A DNA stretch of 64,000 nucleotides from Paracoccus jeotgali (GTDB lineage: Bacteria; Pseudomonadota; Alphaproteobacteria; Rhodobacterales; Rhodobacteraceae). The stretch lies in contig NZ_CP025583.1 in assembly GCF_002865605.1 (NCBI RefSeq), positions 1,282,501 through 1,346,500 on the forward strand, read 5' to 3'. How positions within the stretch are numbered: position 1 is the first letter of the stretch; each line of letters opens with the position of its first letter. The notes under the pieces are model-generated. The model saw nothing but the letters and a program-made list of their open reading frames with translations. It searched no databases and was not told the origin of the DNA. A program made the position numbers and the translations under genes. Of the stretch, positions 56,276 through 64,000 are shown one piece after another.

Positions 56276-57523
56276 TCAGCCCTCCTGCATCTCGGCGCTC
56301 GGCCCGGTCACAGAGATATAGGACGGATCAAGTTCGGCCACCGAGCGGGCGCCGGTCAGCAGCATGTCGGACCGCAGTTCTGCCGCCAGCGCCTCGAGCA
56401 CGGATTTTACACCCGGCGCGCCGCCCACGCCCAGGCCATACATCACCGGGCGGCCGACGGCGACGCAGTCGGCGCCCATCGCCAGCGCGCGGATCACGTC
56501 GATGCCGCGCCTGATGCCGCTGTCCATGATGACCGGCACGCGCCCGTCCACCGCCCGCACGACGAGCGGCAGCACGCTGATCGCACCGGGAACGCCGTCG
56601 ATCTGACGCCCGCCATGGTTCGAGACCTGGATCGCGTCGGCCCCGCCCGAGATGATCGGATCGACATCCTCGGCCCGCAGGATGCCCTTGACGATCACCG
56701 GCAGGCCGGTCTCGTCCTTGATCATCCGAATGTCGTCCGGGGTCAGATCGACCTTTTGCGCAAAGAAATCGCCGCTGCCGCCCTTGGCCGGATCGTGATT
56801 GCCGAAACTCATGTCGGACCGGAACGGCATCCCCATGGCGCGGAAGCGGTCGGGCGTCCCCGGCCCAAGCGCGTCGGCGGTCAGCACGATCGCGGAATAA
56901 CCGGCATCCTTCGCCCGCCGCAGCAGAGACTTCGTCACCGCCTCGTCCTGGTTGAAGTAAAGCTGGAACCACTTGGGACCGGTCGTGGCCTGCGCGATCT
57001 CCTCGAGCGTCCGGTTCGAGGCCCCGGATGAGCAATACAGCGCCCCGGCCATGCCTGCGCCCCGGGCGGTGGCGACCTCGCCTTCCTCATGCGTCATCTG
57101 GTGCGCGCCCATCGGCGCGACAAAGAACGGGAACGGCATGCGCTGGCCGAGGATCTCGACCGAGAGGTCGAGCTGGTCCGCGCTCACACCGGTCAGGCGG
57201 TGGGTGACGATGCGAAAGTCCTCCATCGCGCGCCGGTTCTCGCGCAGGGTCCATTCGTCGCCCTTGGCCCCGGTGACGAAGACATAGCCCGCCTCGGGGA
57301 CAGCCTCCTTGAACGGTTCCTTCAGCGCCGGCAGGCTGATGACGTTCAGTTCGGTGTTGGCGGTCGAGGCGCCATAGCTTGACGTGACCGGTGCGGCTGC
57401 GTCCGGCACGGGGGCAGCGATCTCTTCGGTCGAGGCTGAGGTCTGGGCCAAGGCGGCGCCGGCAAAGGGCATTGTGCCGATGGCGGTCGCAGCGGTTCCC
57501 AGGAAGGTTCTCCGAGTGGTCAT
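56276..57523 (-). CDS. Tat-exported FMN-dependent alpha-hydroxy-acid oxidase
   Basis: A 415-residue flavoprotein of the LldD/lactate oxidase family. It begins with a twin-arginine signal (MTTRRTFLGTAATAIGTMPF ... AALAQ). The start at 57523 is backed by AAGGAGTTGAG. Family motifs are FVAPMGAHQMTH, KWFQLYF, LPVIVKGIL, the catalytic SNHGGRQIDG and MDSGIRRGIDVIRALAMGAD (cited in part as DSGIRRGIDV). Cytoplasmic family members lack a signal peptide, so export of a folded FMN enzyme to the periplasm is unusual. The substrate is a 2-hydroxyacid such as lactate or glycolate. Confidence 0.88.
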   Translation of the reverse strand: MTTRRTFLGTAATAIGTMPFAGAALAQTSASTEEIAAPVPDAAAPVTSSYGASTANTELNVISLPALKEPFKEAVPEAGYVFVTGAKGDEWTLRENRRAMEDFRIVTHRLTGVSADQLDLSVEILGQRMPFPFFVAPMGAHQMTHEEGEVATARGAGMAGALYCSSGASNRTLEEIAQATTGPKWFQLYFNQDEAVTKSLLRRAKDAGYSAIVLTADALGPGTPDRFRAMGMPFRSDMSFGNHDPAKGGSGDFFAQKVDLTPDDIRMIKDETGLPVIVKGILRAEDVDPIISGGADAIQVSNHGGRQIDGVPGAISVLPLVVRAVDGRVPVIMDSGIRRGIDVIRALAMGADCVAVGRPVMYGLGVGGAPGVKSVLEALAAELRSDMLLTGARSVAELDPSYISVTGPSAEMQEG

Positions 57524-57814
57524 CTCAACTCCTTCAGAGTTCACGCATTTGTGTCAAAACGGCTTCGATGATGCAGAGGGGATGCGGACGCGTCCCGACT
57601 GCGGCCCTCAGCATCTGATCCGGCGAGGCGGCGGCGTGTAAAACGACGGGTCCCTCTCCTGTTCGATCCCGATACCGCAACAAGATAACGCAGCTGACAG
57701 TTCACGATAAGTGCAACAATCTGAGAGAGTTCGTTGCAGTTACTGGCATGGTCTATGGCGCAGCAGCCGGCTCGGCTCGGCAGCAGACCAACACTTCCCC
57801 CACCTCCCCTGCCC

Positions 57815-59098
57815 TCAGACGAGACGTTTCCCCGCGATCTCCAGCCGTCCAATCACGGTTGCGGCTGCCTCGAAATCGAGATCCGGCACCGCGTCATCCT
57901 CGGCGACGGCGCGGCCGGCCACAGTCAGCGCCTCGCCCTCCGCTCCCGGCTTCAGACTCACGGCATGGGCCTTAAGACGAACCACCTTTCCGCGAACCAG
58001 GCTATCGCCCTCGCCCCCTGTGGTGCGGATCTCGCCGGTGACCGTGATGGTGCCGAAGGGCTTCGAAATCTGGACGCCAATGGCGCCATCGCCATGTGTG
58101 GTGATGCTCTGGAACGTGGCGGTTTCAAGAGAACCGTCATAGAGGTTGAACCCCCGCGCGCCGAGGCCGTTGGTCTCGATGGACGCATCCACCGCGAGAT
58201 CGCCGATCCTGCCGAAGTTCACAAAGCCGATGCCACTGTTGCCATGCGAGGTGATCGGCGCTTTCGCCGTCCAGCGTTTCACCTCGCCCCAATTGTCCAG
58301 CACCATGTCATTGGCGCCATAGGTCGTCACCGGCCCCTCGTTCACCACCTCATCGGCGACAACGCCGGAGCCCACGAACACGCCGCCGGTTATCAGATTG
58401 CCGATACCCGCCGGTATGCCACCATCGGAATGAACCTCGCCCGTCGTCAGATGCTTGAGCAAAATGCCGCCTCCGGCCTGGGTCGGCGCGGGGGCTTGGG
58501 CCATGTCCGCATCGGTCGGGATGAAGGCGCCGCCAAAGATGAACACGCCGCTTCCCCGCAATGGCTGATCCTCGCTGCCGCCCGACAGGGTGCGGGCATC
58601 AAGGGTCCAGCGGCTTGATGGATCTTTCGATGCGTTGAGTATCGTCAGCCCGCCCAGCAGCACCTCGACCCCGAAGCCTGCAGGACGATGCGCGGCGATA
58701 CGCGCGTCAGCCCGTTCGACATGGATGTCCCGCAGCTTGAGGTTCCCCTGCTGCGCCTGCGCCGCCTCAAGGTGAAAGCGGCCAACGGTTCGGATGTTGC
58801 AGAGCGTCAGCGTGCCAAGATTCGCAGTGTCGTCCGCCAGACCGATGGCGATCTGCGTCTCGTCGGTCACCAGCCTGACATCTGCGACCTGACTGTCCGA
58901 ACTGAGCATCAATCCCGGCTGACCCTGCTTGAACCGCAACTCGGCGTTCTCGCTGACACCGCGAAGACGGGTGCCCGGCGATAAGCGGAAACCGTCGAGA
59001 TTGCTGATGATCCCGTCGATTTCGATATTCTTGCGGTTCTGTTCAATGGCCTGACGCAGGCTCGCCGCGTCGGTCACGCGATCCGGTTGTTCGCTCAC
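57815..59098 (-). CDS. Beta-helix-like protein of unknown function
   Basis: A 427-residue protein starting at GTG 59098, seven bases after GAAGGGA. It lacks a signal peptide. The sequence is rich in short hydrophobic strands and GxG turns recurring every 20-30 residues (SGVFIFGGAFIPTD, GNLITGGVFVGSGVVADEVV, SHGNSGIGFVNFGRIGDLAV, ITTHGDGAIGVQISKPFG). This is the look of a right-handed parallel beta-helix. No catalytic motif is recognised. It lies between the Tat-exported oxidase and an FMN reductase, all in the stress region. Confidence 0.65.
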   Translation of the reverse strand: MSEQPDRVTDAASLRQAIEQNRKNIEIDGIISNLDGFRLSPGTRLRGVSENAELRFKQGQPGLMLSSDSQVADVRLVTDETQIAIGLADDTANLGTLTLCNIRTVGRFHLEAAQAQQGNLKLRDIHVERADARIAAHRPAGFGVEVLLGGLTILNASKDPSSRWTLDARTLSGGSEDQPLRGSGVFIFGGAFIPTDADMAQAPAPTQAGGGILLKHLTTGEVHSDGGIPAGIGNLITGGVFVGSGVVADEVVNEGPVTTYGANDMVLDNWGEVKRWTAKAPITSHGNSGIGFVNFGRIGDLAVDASIETNGLGARGFNLYDGSLETATFQSITTHGDGAIGVQISKPFGTITVTGEIRTTGGEGDSLVRGKVVRLKAHAVSLKPGAEGEALTVAGRAVAEDDAVPDLDFEAAATVIGRLEIAGKRLV

Positions 59099-59319
59099 AA
59101 TGAATTCCCTTCTCTCTGTCTCGGTCTGGAAGCAGTCACGAGCGGAGGGTGTGACTTGCTTTTGCGGCCCCCACCCACCCTGCTGGGCCTCATCCTTGGT
59201 CCGGCTTCTTGGACATGGGTCACAGCAACGATTGGCAGAGCCATTCGGTTCTGGTGGCGAAGCCAAAAACGATATGCAAGAATCGCCCATCGCTCTCGCA
59301 AAAGCCATGGTGGGTCATG

Positions 59320-59880
59320 ATGGTTCGAATTCTGGGAATATCGGGAAGCCTGCGGCAGGCGTCCTTCAACACCGCGCTGCTGCGCGCAGCGCAGGAGTTG
59401 ATGCCAGAGGGAACCGAACTGGTCTCGGGCAGCATCGCCGAGATTCCGCTTTACAACGGCGACGACGAGACGGCTTCCGGCATCCCGTCTGCGGTGCAAG
59501 AGCTGAAGGAGCAGATTGCAGGCGCTGCGGGCCTGCTTCTCTTTACCCCCGAATACAACAACTCGATGCCGGGCGTGTTCAAGAATGCAATCGACTGGGC
59601 AAGCCGGCCGGCCTCTGACATCGGCCGGGTCTTCGGAGGAAAACCGGTTGCCCTTCTCGGCGCCTCGCCCGGCGGCTTCGGCACGATCCTGTCTCAGGAC
59701 GCGTGGCTGAGCGTGCTAAGAACCTTGGGCACGCGACCCTGGTTCGAAGGCCGCGTGATGGTGTCCCGGGCCGGCAGCGTCTTCGATGCCAAAGGCCGGC
59801 TGACAGACGAGCAGACGCGCATCCGCCTGGCCGCGTTCCTCGCTGGCTTTGCCGACTTCGCAGGCGCGCAGCGGGGCTGA
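59320..59880 (+). CDS. NADPH-dependent FMN reductase family protein
   Basis: A 186-residue flavodoxin-fold reductase (NADPH_FMN_red family). The FMN-phosphate loop is ISGSLRQASFNTALLRAA, followed by FTPEYNNSMPGVFKNAIDWA and LLGASPGGFGT, all diagnostic. The ATG at 59320 is preferred (GGTGGG five bases upstream); ATG 59317 is equally in frame. Members reduce FMN, quinones, chromate or azo compounds and help against oxidative stress. Confidence 0.88.
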   Translation: MVRILGISGSLRQASFNTALLRAAQELMPEGTELVSGSIAEIPLYNGDDETASGIPSAVQELKEQIAGAAGLLLFTPEYNNSMPGVFKNAIDWASRPASDIGRVFGGKPVALLGASPGGFGTILSQDAWLSVLRTLGTRPWFEGRVMVSRAGSVFDAKGRLTDEQTRIRLAAFLAGFADFAGAQRG

Positions 59881-59963
59881 CGGCCGAGGGCCGGGTCATG
59901 GGATGAGGCTGGCCTTCCGAAGTAAACCGATTGCCGCCTCAAACCGTTGGATCGAACCGCTGG

Positions 59964-60036
59964 TCAGTAGTTGCCCGGTGGGTCACCGGCCGGAAAGGAT
60001 TCGTCCGCGGCCTCGTCGACCGCGTCCCAGTGCTGG
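59964..60036 (-). pseudogene. C-terminal stub of a gene cut by IS256
   Basis: The minus strand encodes QHWDAVDEAADESFPAGDPP followed by GNY and a stop. A tail of the form DEASEESFPASDPP is a known conserved C-terminus in small alphaproteobacterial proteins. The frame is entered directly from the IS256 end, so the front of the gene is gone. Confidence 0.45.
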
Positions 60037-60425
60037 GAGAGTGTCAGATCTCCTGTGTATGAGTGATCCGGTCCATGCCTCTCCGAAAGGAAGCATGCAT
60101 GACGATCTCCAAGGAACTGCTGGACGAACTGCTGAAAGGCGTGGAGCGTCCTGAGGACCTGCTCGGCGAAGCCGGGCTGATGAAAGAGCTGAAGATCAAG
60201 CTCATGGAACGGATGCTGGGTGCCGAGCTGACCGCGCATCTGGGCTGTGATGAGGGCAAGGAGGTTCCTCCGGGCCAGGGCAATCGCCGGAACGGCACCT
60301 CGACCAAGGTGCTGAAGGGGCAGGACCGAGAGATGCCGGTGGCGGTGCCCCCCGACCGCGACAGCAGCTTCGAGCCCGAACGGGTGAAGAAGGGCCAGAC
60401 CCGGATCGACGGGCTGGATGACAAG
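60037..60425 (+). mobile_element. IS256-family element, 5' fragment with truncated transposase
   Basis: The left end (GAGAGTGTCAGATCTCCTGT) and the first ~109 codons of an IS256 transposase remain: MTISKELLDELLKGVERPED from ATG 60099, then LTAHLGCDEGKEVPPGQGNR, STKVLKGQDREMPVAVPPDR and RVKKGQTRIDGLDDK. Homology ends at about 60425, before any DDE residue, so the element is dead. It has landed between two broken genes. Confidence 0.8.
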
Positions 60426-60451
60426 AGTTCGCCATGGAAGCCGCCACTGGT

Positions 60452-61168
60452 GGCCCATAGACGATACATGCGGACGAGCTCATGGCTCGCCAGCGTGTAA
60501 CCCCGGGCCGCTTCGGCATGCCATGATGTATGCGTGAAATCAATCCAGACGCGACCGAGATCGTCCTAATTGATCGGGACGCCATAGGGTGCGGCGTCGT
60601 AACCCCCCTTGGCTGCATAATGGCGCACCTTCGCGTGCAACATGCGCACACCGACCGTCGCGAGATAGCCGGGCGCGCCGATGCGCAGCGCGCCCGGCAG
60701 CATCGCCTCGCCCAGCCATTTCGCTGTCTCGCGCAGGCGCGCATCGGCCCGGTCAACAAGCCGCCCCGTGCCCGACAGGACCGCCGCAATGGACGGCGAT
60801 TCATAGACACGGATAAGCGAACCGACGCTGAGGGATATGACATGAACGGCGGGCGCCATCGTCCAGAAGCCTTCCGCACCGTCCGCCAGAAGACCGTCAT
60901 CCACCCCGGCGGCCGCCTGTTCGAGGTCCTCCAGCAAAGGCGCAAGGTCCGGGTCGGGCCGTTCCAGCGCCGCAAGACCATCGCGCAGCCCCCGCTCGAG
61001 GCCCGCGGCCAGTTCCCGGTCGCCCTCGGCGATGCGCCTTGCGACCGGATCGGCAAGCGGATCACCGGTGTTGAGCGACCATCCGATGAGGTCGGCTTGG
61101 GCGGCTCCGAACTGGATGGCGAGCGCGTCGCGGGACAGTCGCGCGGTGGGCCAGGACGGCGCACTCAT
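60452..61168 (-). pseudogene. MpaB-like (DUF2236) oxygenase, amber codon and IS256 truncation
   Basis: From ATG 61168 the frame encodes a DUF2236/MpaB-type protein: IGWSLNTGDPLADPVARRIA, VHVISLSVGSLIRVYESPSI, the heme-ligand-like VRMLHAKVRHYAAKGGYD and YGVPIN. It then meets TAG at 60566-60568. Beyond it the same frame continues convincingly as DDLGRVWIDFTHTSWHAEAA, RGYTLASHELVRMYRLW until about 60452, where foreign sequence begins. The family has Gln or a similar residue at the amber position (CAG to TAG). The 200-residue product, if made, lacks the C-terminal third. It overlaps the upstream MBL gene (ATGA). Confidence 0.75.
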
Positions 61169-61926
61169 GCTTTTGACCCTGTCAGTCCGGGCCGCGCCTT
61201 CGCGACCGTGGCGCGCAGTGCGGCCGAAAACGCGCCATCCTCGAACCGGCTGATCGCGGAATGGGCGGCGCAGAGCGTTCGTGTGTCCGACCATTCCGTG
61301 GCGATACGGCCCGCCCAGTCACAGAACCGCGCGCCGGCATCAGGTTCGTCCAGCAGCGCGTCTTTCAGCTTGGGATGGAACGCGATGCGCGGGATGCGCA
61401 GCAGCTTGCGGGCAATGTCCGGGAGCGGCAGGACATTGAAGGTGTCGTCGACATGCAGCGCCCCGCTGGCGGCATGGAACACCAGCAGAGATCCGGCGTG
61501 GACGCTCTCGTCGTCCGAGATGTAGTCGATCCCGTCCGGCAGCGAGAAGGCGAGTTCCGGATAGCGCGCCGTGACCGCATCGCTCTCCACCGTATCGGCG
61601 GCCCATGCGACCTGCGGAACCTGCTTGCGGTGACGGGTCGAGCCGTAGAAGGTCGCCGCCGGAAAGTCCTCGGCCATCTGCGCACAATGCAGCGTGTGGA
61701 AGGGGTGGACGTTCAGCACCGCTTCCACCGCGAGGCCGTCGTCGGTCAGGGCCATGATGCGCTCGCGGATGTCGCCCTTGAGCGTGTAGCTGTCGAGAAA
61801 GACGAAGCGCCCGTCGCCCAGTTTCACCAGAGAGCACTGGGTGCCGACGTTGAGCACGCCCCCGATCCGCAAATCGCCCCGGATATTCCAAAAAACATTT
61901 TCCAGTGCGACGATTTCTTCGGCCAT
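61165..61926 (-). CDS. Metallo-beta-lactamase-fold protein, atypical metal motif
   Basis: A 253-residue protein with the MBL-like N-terminal strands (FWNIRGDLRIGG, GTQCSLVKLGDGRFVFLDSY) and a region where HxHxDH would be expected but NVHPFHTLHC is found. Later HAASGALHVDDTFNVLPLPD resembles the second metal region, and AAHSAISRF the last His. The altered first motif makes ordinary di-zinc chemistry doubtful. The ATG at 61926 follows AGAGGAG. It precedes and overlaps the MpaB-like gene. Confidence 0.7.
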   Translation of the reverse strand: MAEEIVALENVFWNIRGDLRIGGVLNVGTQCSLVKLGDGRFVFLDSYTLKGDIRERIMALTDDGLAVEAVLNVHPFHTLHCAQMAEDFPAATFYGSTRHRKQVPQVAWAADTVESDAVTARYPELAFSLPDGIDYISDDESVHAGSLLVFHAASGALHVDDTFNVLPLPDIARKLLRIPRIAFHPKLKDALLDEPDAGARFCDWAGRIATEWSDTRTLCAAHSAISRFEDGAFSAALRATVAKARPGLTGSKA

Positions 61927-62024
61927 GATACGGCTCCTCTGGTGTCGTAATGCTCGGGGTTCGGCGATGCCGCGCACCGTCGGGCGACGGAAAAGCCGAG
62001 AACGTGTTGTCAGCCACTCCATAA

Positions 62025-62049
62025 AACGTCTTGTGGCCCAGCTCGTTCC
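62025..62049 (-). promoter_or_regulatory. EcfG (general stress response) promoter for the MBL-mpaB operon
   Basis: On the minus strand GGAAC (62049-62045), 16 bases, then CGTT (62028-62025), a perfect match to GGAAC-N16/17-CGTT. Transcription would begin about 90 bases before the MBL start codon at 61926. Confidence 0.65.
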
Positions 62050-62551
62050 GCGCGGTGGCGCCTCGTGTCATGTGCCGCTGAAGACAGCATCGAGGCTTTG
62101 CAGCACCCCCACAAGTGTCAGCCGAAACGGTGGTTCTTGAAACGCCTGCGCCCTGCGTCAGGTTCGCCATTTTCTCGTCAAAAATCCAAACCCGTGCACC
62201 TGTGCGCTTTGTTTCTCAAAATTAACAACTGCATAGTCGGCTTTGAACGAGTGAATTCGCTATCGCTATAGGCTTAGAATGCGCGTCGACGCTCCAAACA
62301 GTCGCTGGTCGTTGGCGGGGCGGATAGACATAATAGTTGAGCACTCCCTGAGCGGCACCAACTCGTCAGGCGGGTCTGTTTGGGGCGCTTGCCGCCCGGG
62401 AGCGGATTCTGCGGGGTCAGTCCAACTCGCATCGGAAGTGAGGCAGACGCGGTTTCACCCACCTGCTTCCCGAGTGGCTCATATTTTCTATGTTTGTAAT
62501 GATTTCTTTCTGCCGCTCCCGCCGTGCCCTTGACCCACATTTGCCGCGCAG
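62050..62551. other. Non-coding stretch before the second IS3 element
   Basis: Apart from the EcfG-like promoter at its left edge I see no gene, tRNA or clear repeat. The base composition is more AT-rich around 62200-62280 than in the rest of the window. Confidence 0.5.
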
Positions 62552-62642
62552 ATGCAGCGCCTCGAGTTGACCCGTTCCACCCTTGCCCGGCAGAGCGGCA
62601 TCTCAACTCCCACGCTGTGCAGGATAATGCGCGGCGGCGGCA
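62552..62642 (+). pseudogene. XRE-type helix-turn-helix stub cut by IS3
   Basis: The plus strand encodes MQRLELTRSTLARQSGISTP followed by TLCRIMRGG, which has the spacing of a Cro/CI helix-turn-helix (TRSTLARQSGIS-TPTLCRI). In-frame extension upstream is short (stop at 62531). The frame runs straight into the IS3 end at 62643. Too short for certainty. Confidence 0.35.
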
Positions 62643-62719
62643 TGAGGTGCTCCCCGGAAACTGGACACTGACGTAAGCTCGAATTTTCTGTCTGCTGATC
62701 TTCGCCACAAAGGAGATCG

Positions 62720-63016
62720 ATGATGACGAAACGAAAGCAGCATGCGCCTGCATTTAAGGCCAAGGTGGCACTTGAGGCGCTGAAAGGCGAAGAAACCGTG
62801 TCGGAACTGGCGAGCCGGTTCGGCGTGCATCCGACAATGATCAATCAATGGAAGCGCGCGCTGTTGGATGGCGCGTCCGGTGTTTTCGAGCGCGGCAGCC
62901 GCAAGGCACCGGTAATTGATGAAGATCAGGTCCGGGACCTGCACGCCAAGATCGGGGAGCTGGCGGTGGCCAATTCTTTTTTGGAAAGAAAGCTCAAGCC
63001 CTGGGGCGGGACGTGA
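62720..63016 (+). CDS. IS3-family transposase OrfA
   Basis: A 98-residue protein (97 from the second ATG at 62723) with the helix-turn-helix FKAKVALEALKGEETVSELA, SRFGVHPTMINQWKRALLDG and a zipper-like VRDLHAKIGELAVANSFLER. AGGAGAT lies just upstream. It overlaps orfB, where programmed -1 frameshifting normally makes the fusion transposase. Confidence 0.9.
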   Translation: MMTKRKQHAPAFKAKVALEALKGEETVSELASRFGVHPTMINQWKRALLDGASGVFERGSRKAPVIDEDQVRDLHAKIGELAVANSFLERKLKPWGGT

Positions 63017-63877
63017 GGCGCGGCATGATCGAGCGCGACCATCCGGACCTGTCGATCGGTCAGCAATGCGCGCTGCTGTCGATTCCGCGGTCGTCGTTCT
63101 ACTACGCACCCCAGGGTGAGACGGAGCAGAACTTGGCGCTGATGCGGTTGATCGATGGACAGTTCCTTGAAACGCCGTTCTTCGGCGTTCGCTAGATGAC
63201 GTGGCACCTGCGCAATCAGGGTCATGCCGTGAACGAAAAGCGCATCCGCCGGCTCATGCGCCTGATGGGGCTGATGCCAATCTATCAGAAGCCCAGCACC
63301 AGCAGGCCGGCGAAGGGGGCACAAGACCTATCCTTATCTGCTGCGCGGGCTGCGTGTGGGCAGACCAAACCAGGTCTGGTGCGTGGATATCACCTACCTG
63401 CCAATGCGCCGCGGCTTTCTCTATCTGGTGGCGATCATGGACTGGCACACCCGGATGGTGCTGTCCTGGCGGATCTCGAACACGCTGGACGCCGACTTCT
63501 GCGTCGAGGCGCTGAACGAGGCTATCTATCGGTTCGGACCGCCGGACATCATGAACAGCGATCAAGGATCTCAGTTCACGTCGTTTGCTTGGATAGACCG
63601 CTTGCGCCGGTCGGGTATCCGCATCTCGATGGATGGCAAGGGGCGCTACCTGGACAACATCTTTATTGAACGCCTCTGGCGCACGCTAAAATACGAGTGC
63701 GTCTATCTGCATGCCTGGGAGACCGGGTCCCACGCCCGCGCCGGCGTCCGCAAATGGATCGAGTTTTACAATCACCGCCGCCCGCACAAAGCCCTTGGCG
63801 GCCGACCACCAGCAGTGGTCTACTCACTGCAAATCGAAGCAACCCAACCCGATCAGCAGGAGCAAATCAGAGCTTAA
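63013..63877 (+). pseudogene. IS3-family transposase OrfB, amber and frameshift
   Basis: The frame starts MRRGMIERDHPDLSIGQQCA and LLSIPRSSFYYAPQGE, then meets TAG at 63193-63195 (expected Gln: FGVR-Q-MTWHLR). It continues in frame with MTWHLRNQGHAVNEKRIRRL, then shifts near 63318, where an extra G splits AKGAHKTYPYLLRGL. The DDE part is intact: WCVDITYLPMRRGFLYLVAI, NSDQGSQFTS and NIFIERLWRTLKYECVYL. Two independent lesions mean the copy is dead. Confidence 0.85.
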
Positions 63878-63920
63878 AAAGCGCCAGATACTGTCCAAGC
63901 AATGGGGAGCACCTCAGACC

Positions 63921-64000
63921 ATGCGAACTCGATTTGCGGTTTTTATCACTCTCATGGCCCTCGCCGGATGCGCAGTCGGCTCGGGGGCGGTGGTCAAGGG
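63921..64000 (+). CDS. Lipoprotein, N-terminus only
   Basis: The ATG at 63921, five bases past the IS3 end, starts MRTRFAVFITLMALAGCAVG, a signal peptide with the lipobox LAGC. The frame is open at the window edge. The ribosome binding site region now comes from the IS end, so expression may be altered by the insertion. Confidence 0.55.
   Translation, partial: MRTRFAVFITLMALAGCAVGSGAVVK

Larger units (their letters stand above)
62643..63916 (+). mobile_element. IS3-family insertion sequence (1274 bp, transposase broken)
   Basis: The ends are inverted repeats: TGAGGTGCTCCCC at 62643-62655 and its reverse complement at 63904-63916, with a further CTGGACA/TTGGACAGT similarity inward. It carries orfA and orfB on the plus strand. 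Flanking bases show no clear 3-bp duplication. It separates the XRE stub from the lipoprotein gene. Confidence 0.85.

Noticed and set aside
57524..57660. EcfG-like promoter before the FMN oxidase (CGAAC-N15-CGTT)
   Set aside because: Spacing of 15 and a mismatch in the -35 make it too weak to claim.

Overview
The window is high-GC DNA from an alphaproteobacterium of the Rhodobacteraceae, most likely Paracoccus or a close relative. This rests on gene order and protein character (aroKB-xerD-CNNM block, trgB-cysK, a heme protein of the HTHP family, YtoQ, DUF2237) and on GGAAC/CGTT promoters typical of the alphaproteobacterial general stress sigma factor. The genus is an inference.

1-11.7 kb: a selenium- and molybdenum-dependent respiratory formate dehydrogenase locus. 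On the minus strand, fdoG-fdoH-fdoI-fdhE-selA-selB form one tightly spaced operon. fdoG is split by an in-frame UGA at 8301-8303 that is a selenocysteine codon, followed by a bacterial SECIS hairpin with its bulged U at the E. coli position. selB runs off the left edge. Divergently, modABC encodes molybdate uptake behind a ModE-box-like palindrome, so one locus supplies metal, selenium machinery and enzyme.

11.8-37.2 kb: mostly core genome. It holds ytoQ, clpX/clpP, pth, a DUF2237 gene, aroK-aroB, two exported or anchored unknowns, xerD, a CNNM-type transporter, a MOSC protein, an HTHP heme protein, a 5-formyl-THF cyclo-ligase-like gene, a HlyD/DUF2955 efflux pair, a PAP2 protein, an NMT1-type ABC transporter, tRNA-Val(UAC), hmgA, and a trgB/cysK/MscS cluster resembling the Rhodobacter tellurite-resistance locus. 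tRNA-Ser(CGA) closes this part.

37.4-47.7 kb: a catabolic block just downstream of tRNA-Ser. It contains a PanE-like reductase, a DctPQM TRAP transporter, a class V aminotransferase-like enzyme, a polar amino acid ABC transporter, a divergent GntR/FCD regulator with a clear palindromic operator, and a dihydropyrimidinase/hydantoinase. The theme is uptake and opening of a cyclic ureide or hydantoin-like nitrogen compound; the substrate is unknown. A decayed IS3 relic separates the two halves.

47.8-64 kb: an accessory region mixing stress genes with wreckage. Stress genes include a membrane-anchored catalase-like protein, two YsnF/DUF2382 proteins, an HWE histidine kinase, a GNAT, a Tat-exported FMN oxidase, a beta-helix-like protein, an FMN reductase and a metallo-beta-lactamase-fold/MpaB pair. 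Two perfect and one near-perfect EcfG-type promoters suggest general-stress-response control. The debris includes a BrxR/CapW-like WYL regulator broken by a frameshift and an amber codon, the first ~80 codons of a restriction endonuclease cut by an IS3-family element, an IS256 remnant, an amber-mutated MpaB gene, an XRE stub and a second broken IS3 element. This looks like a dismantled defence island. The window ends inside a lipoprotein gene.
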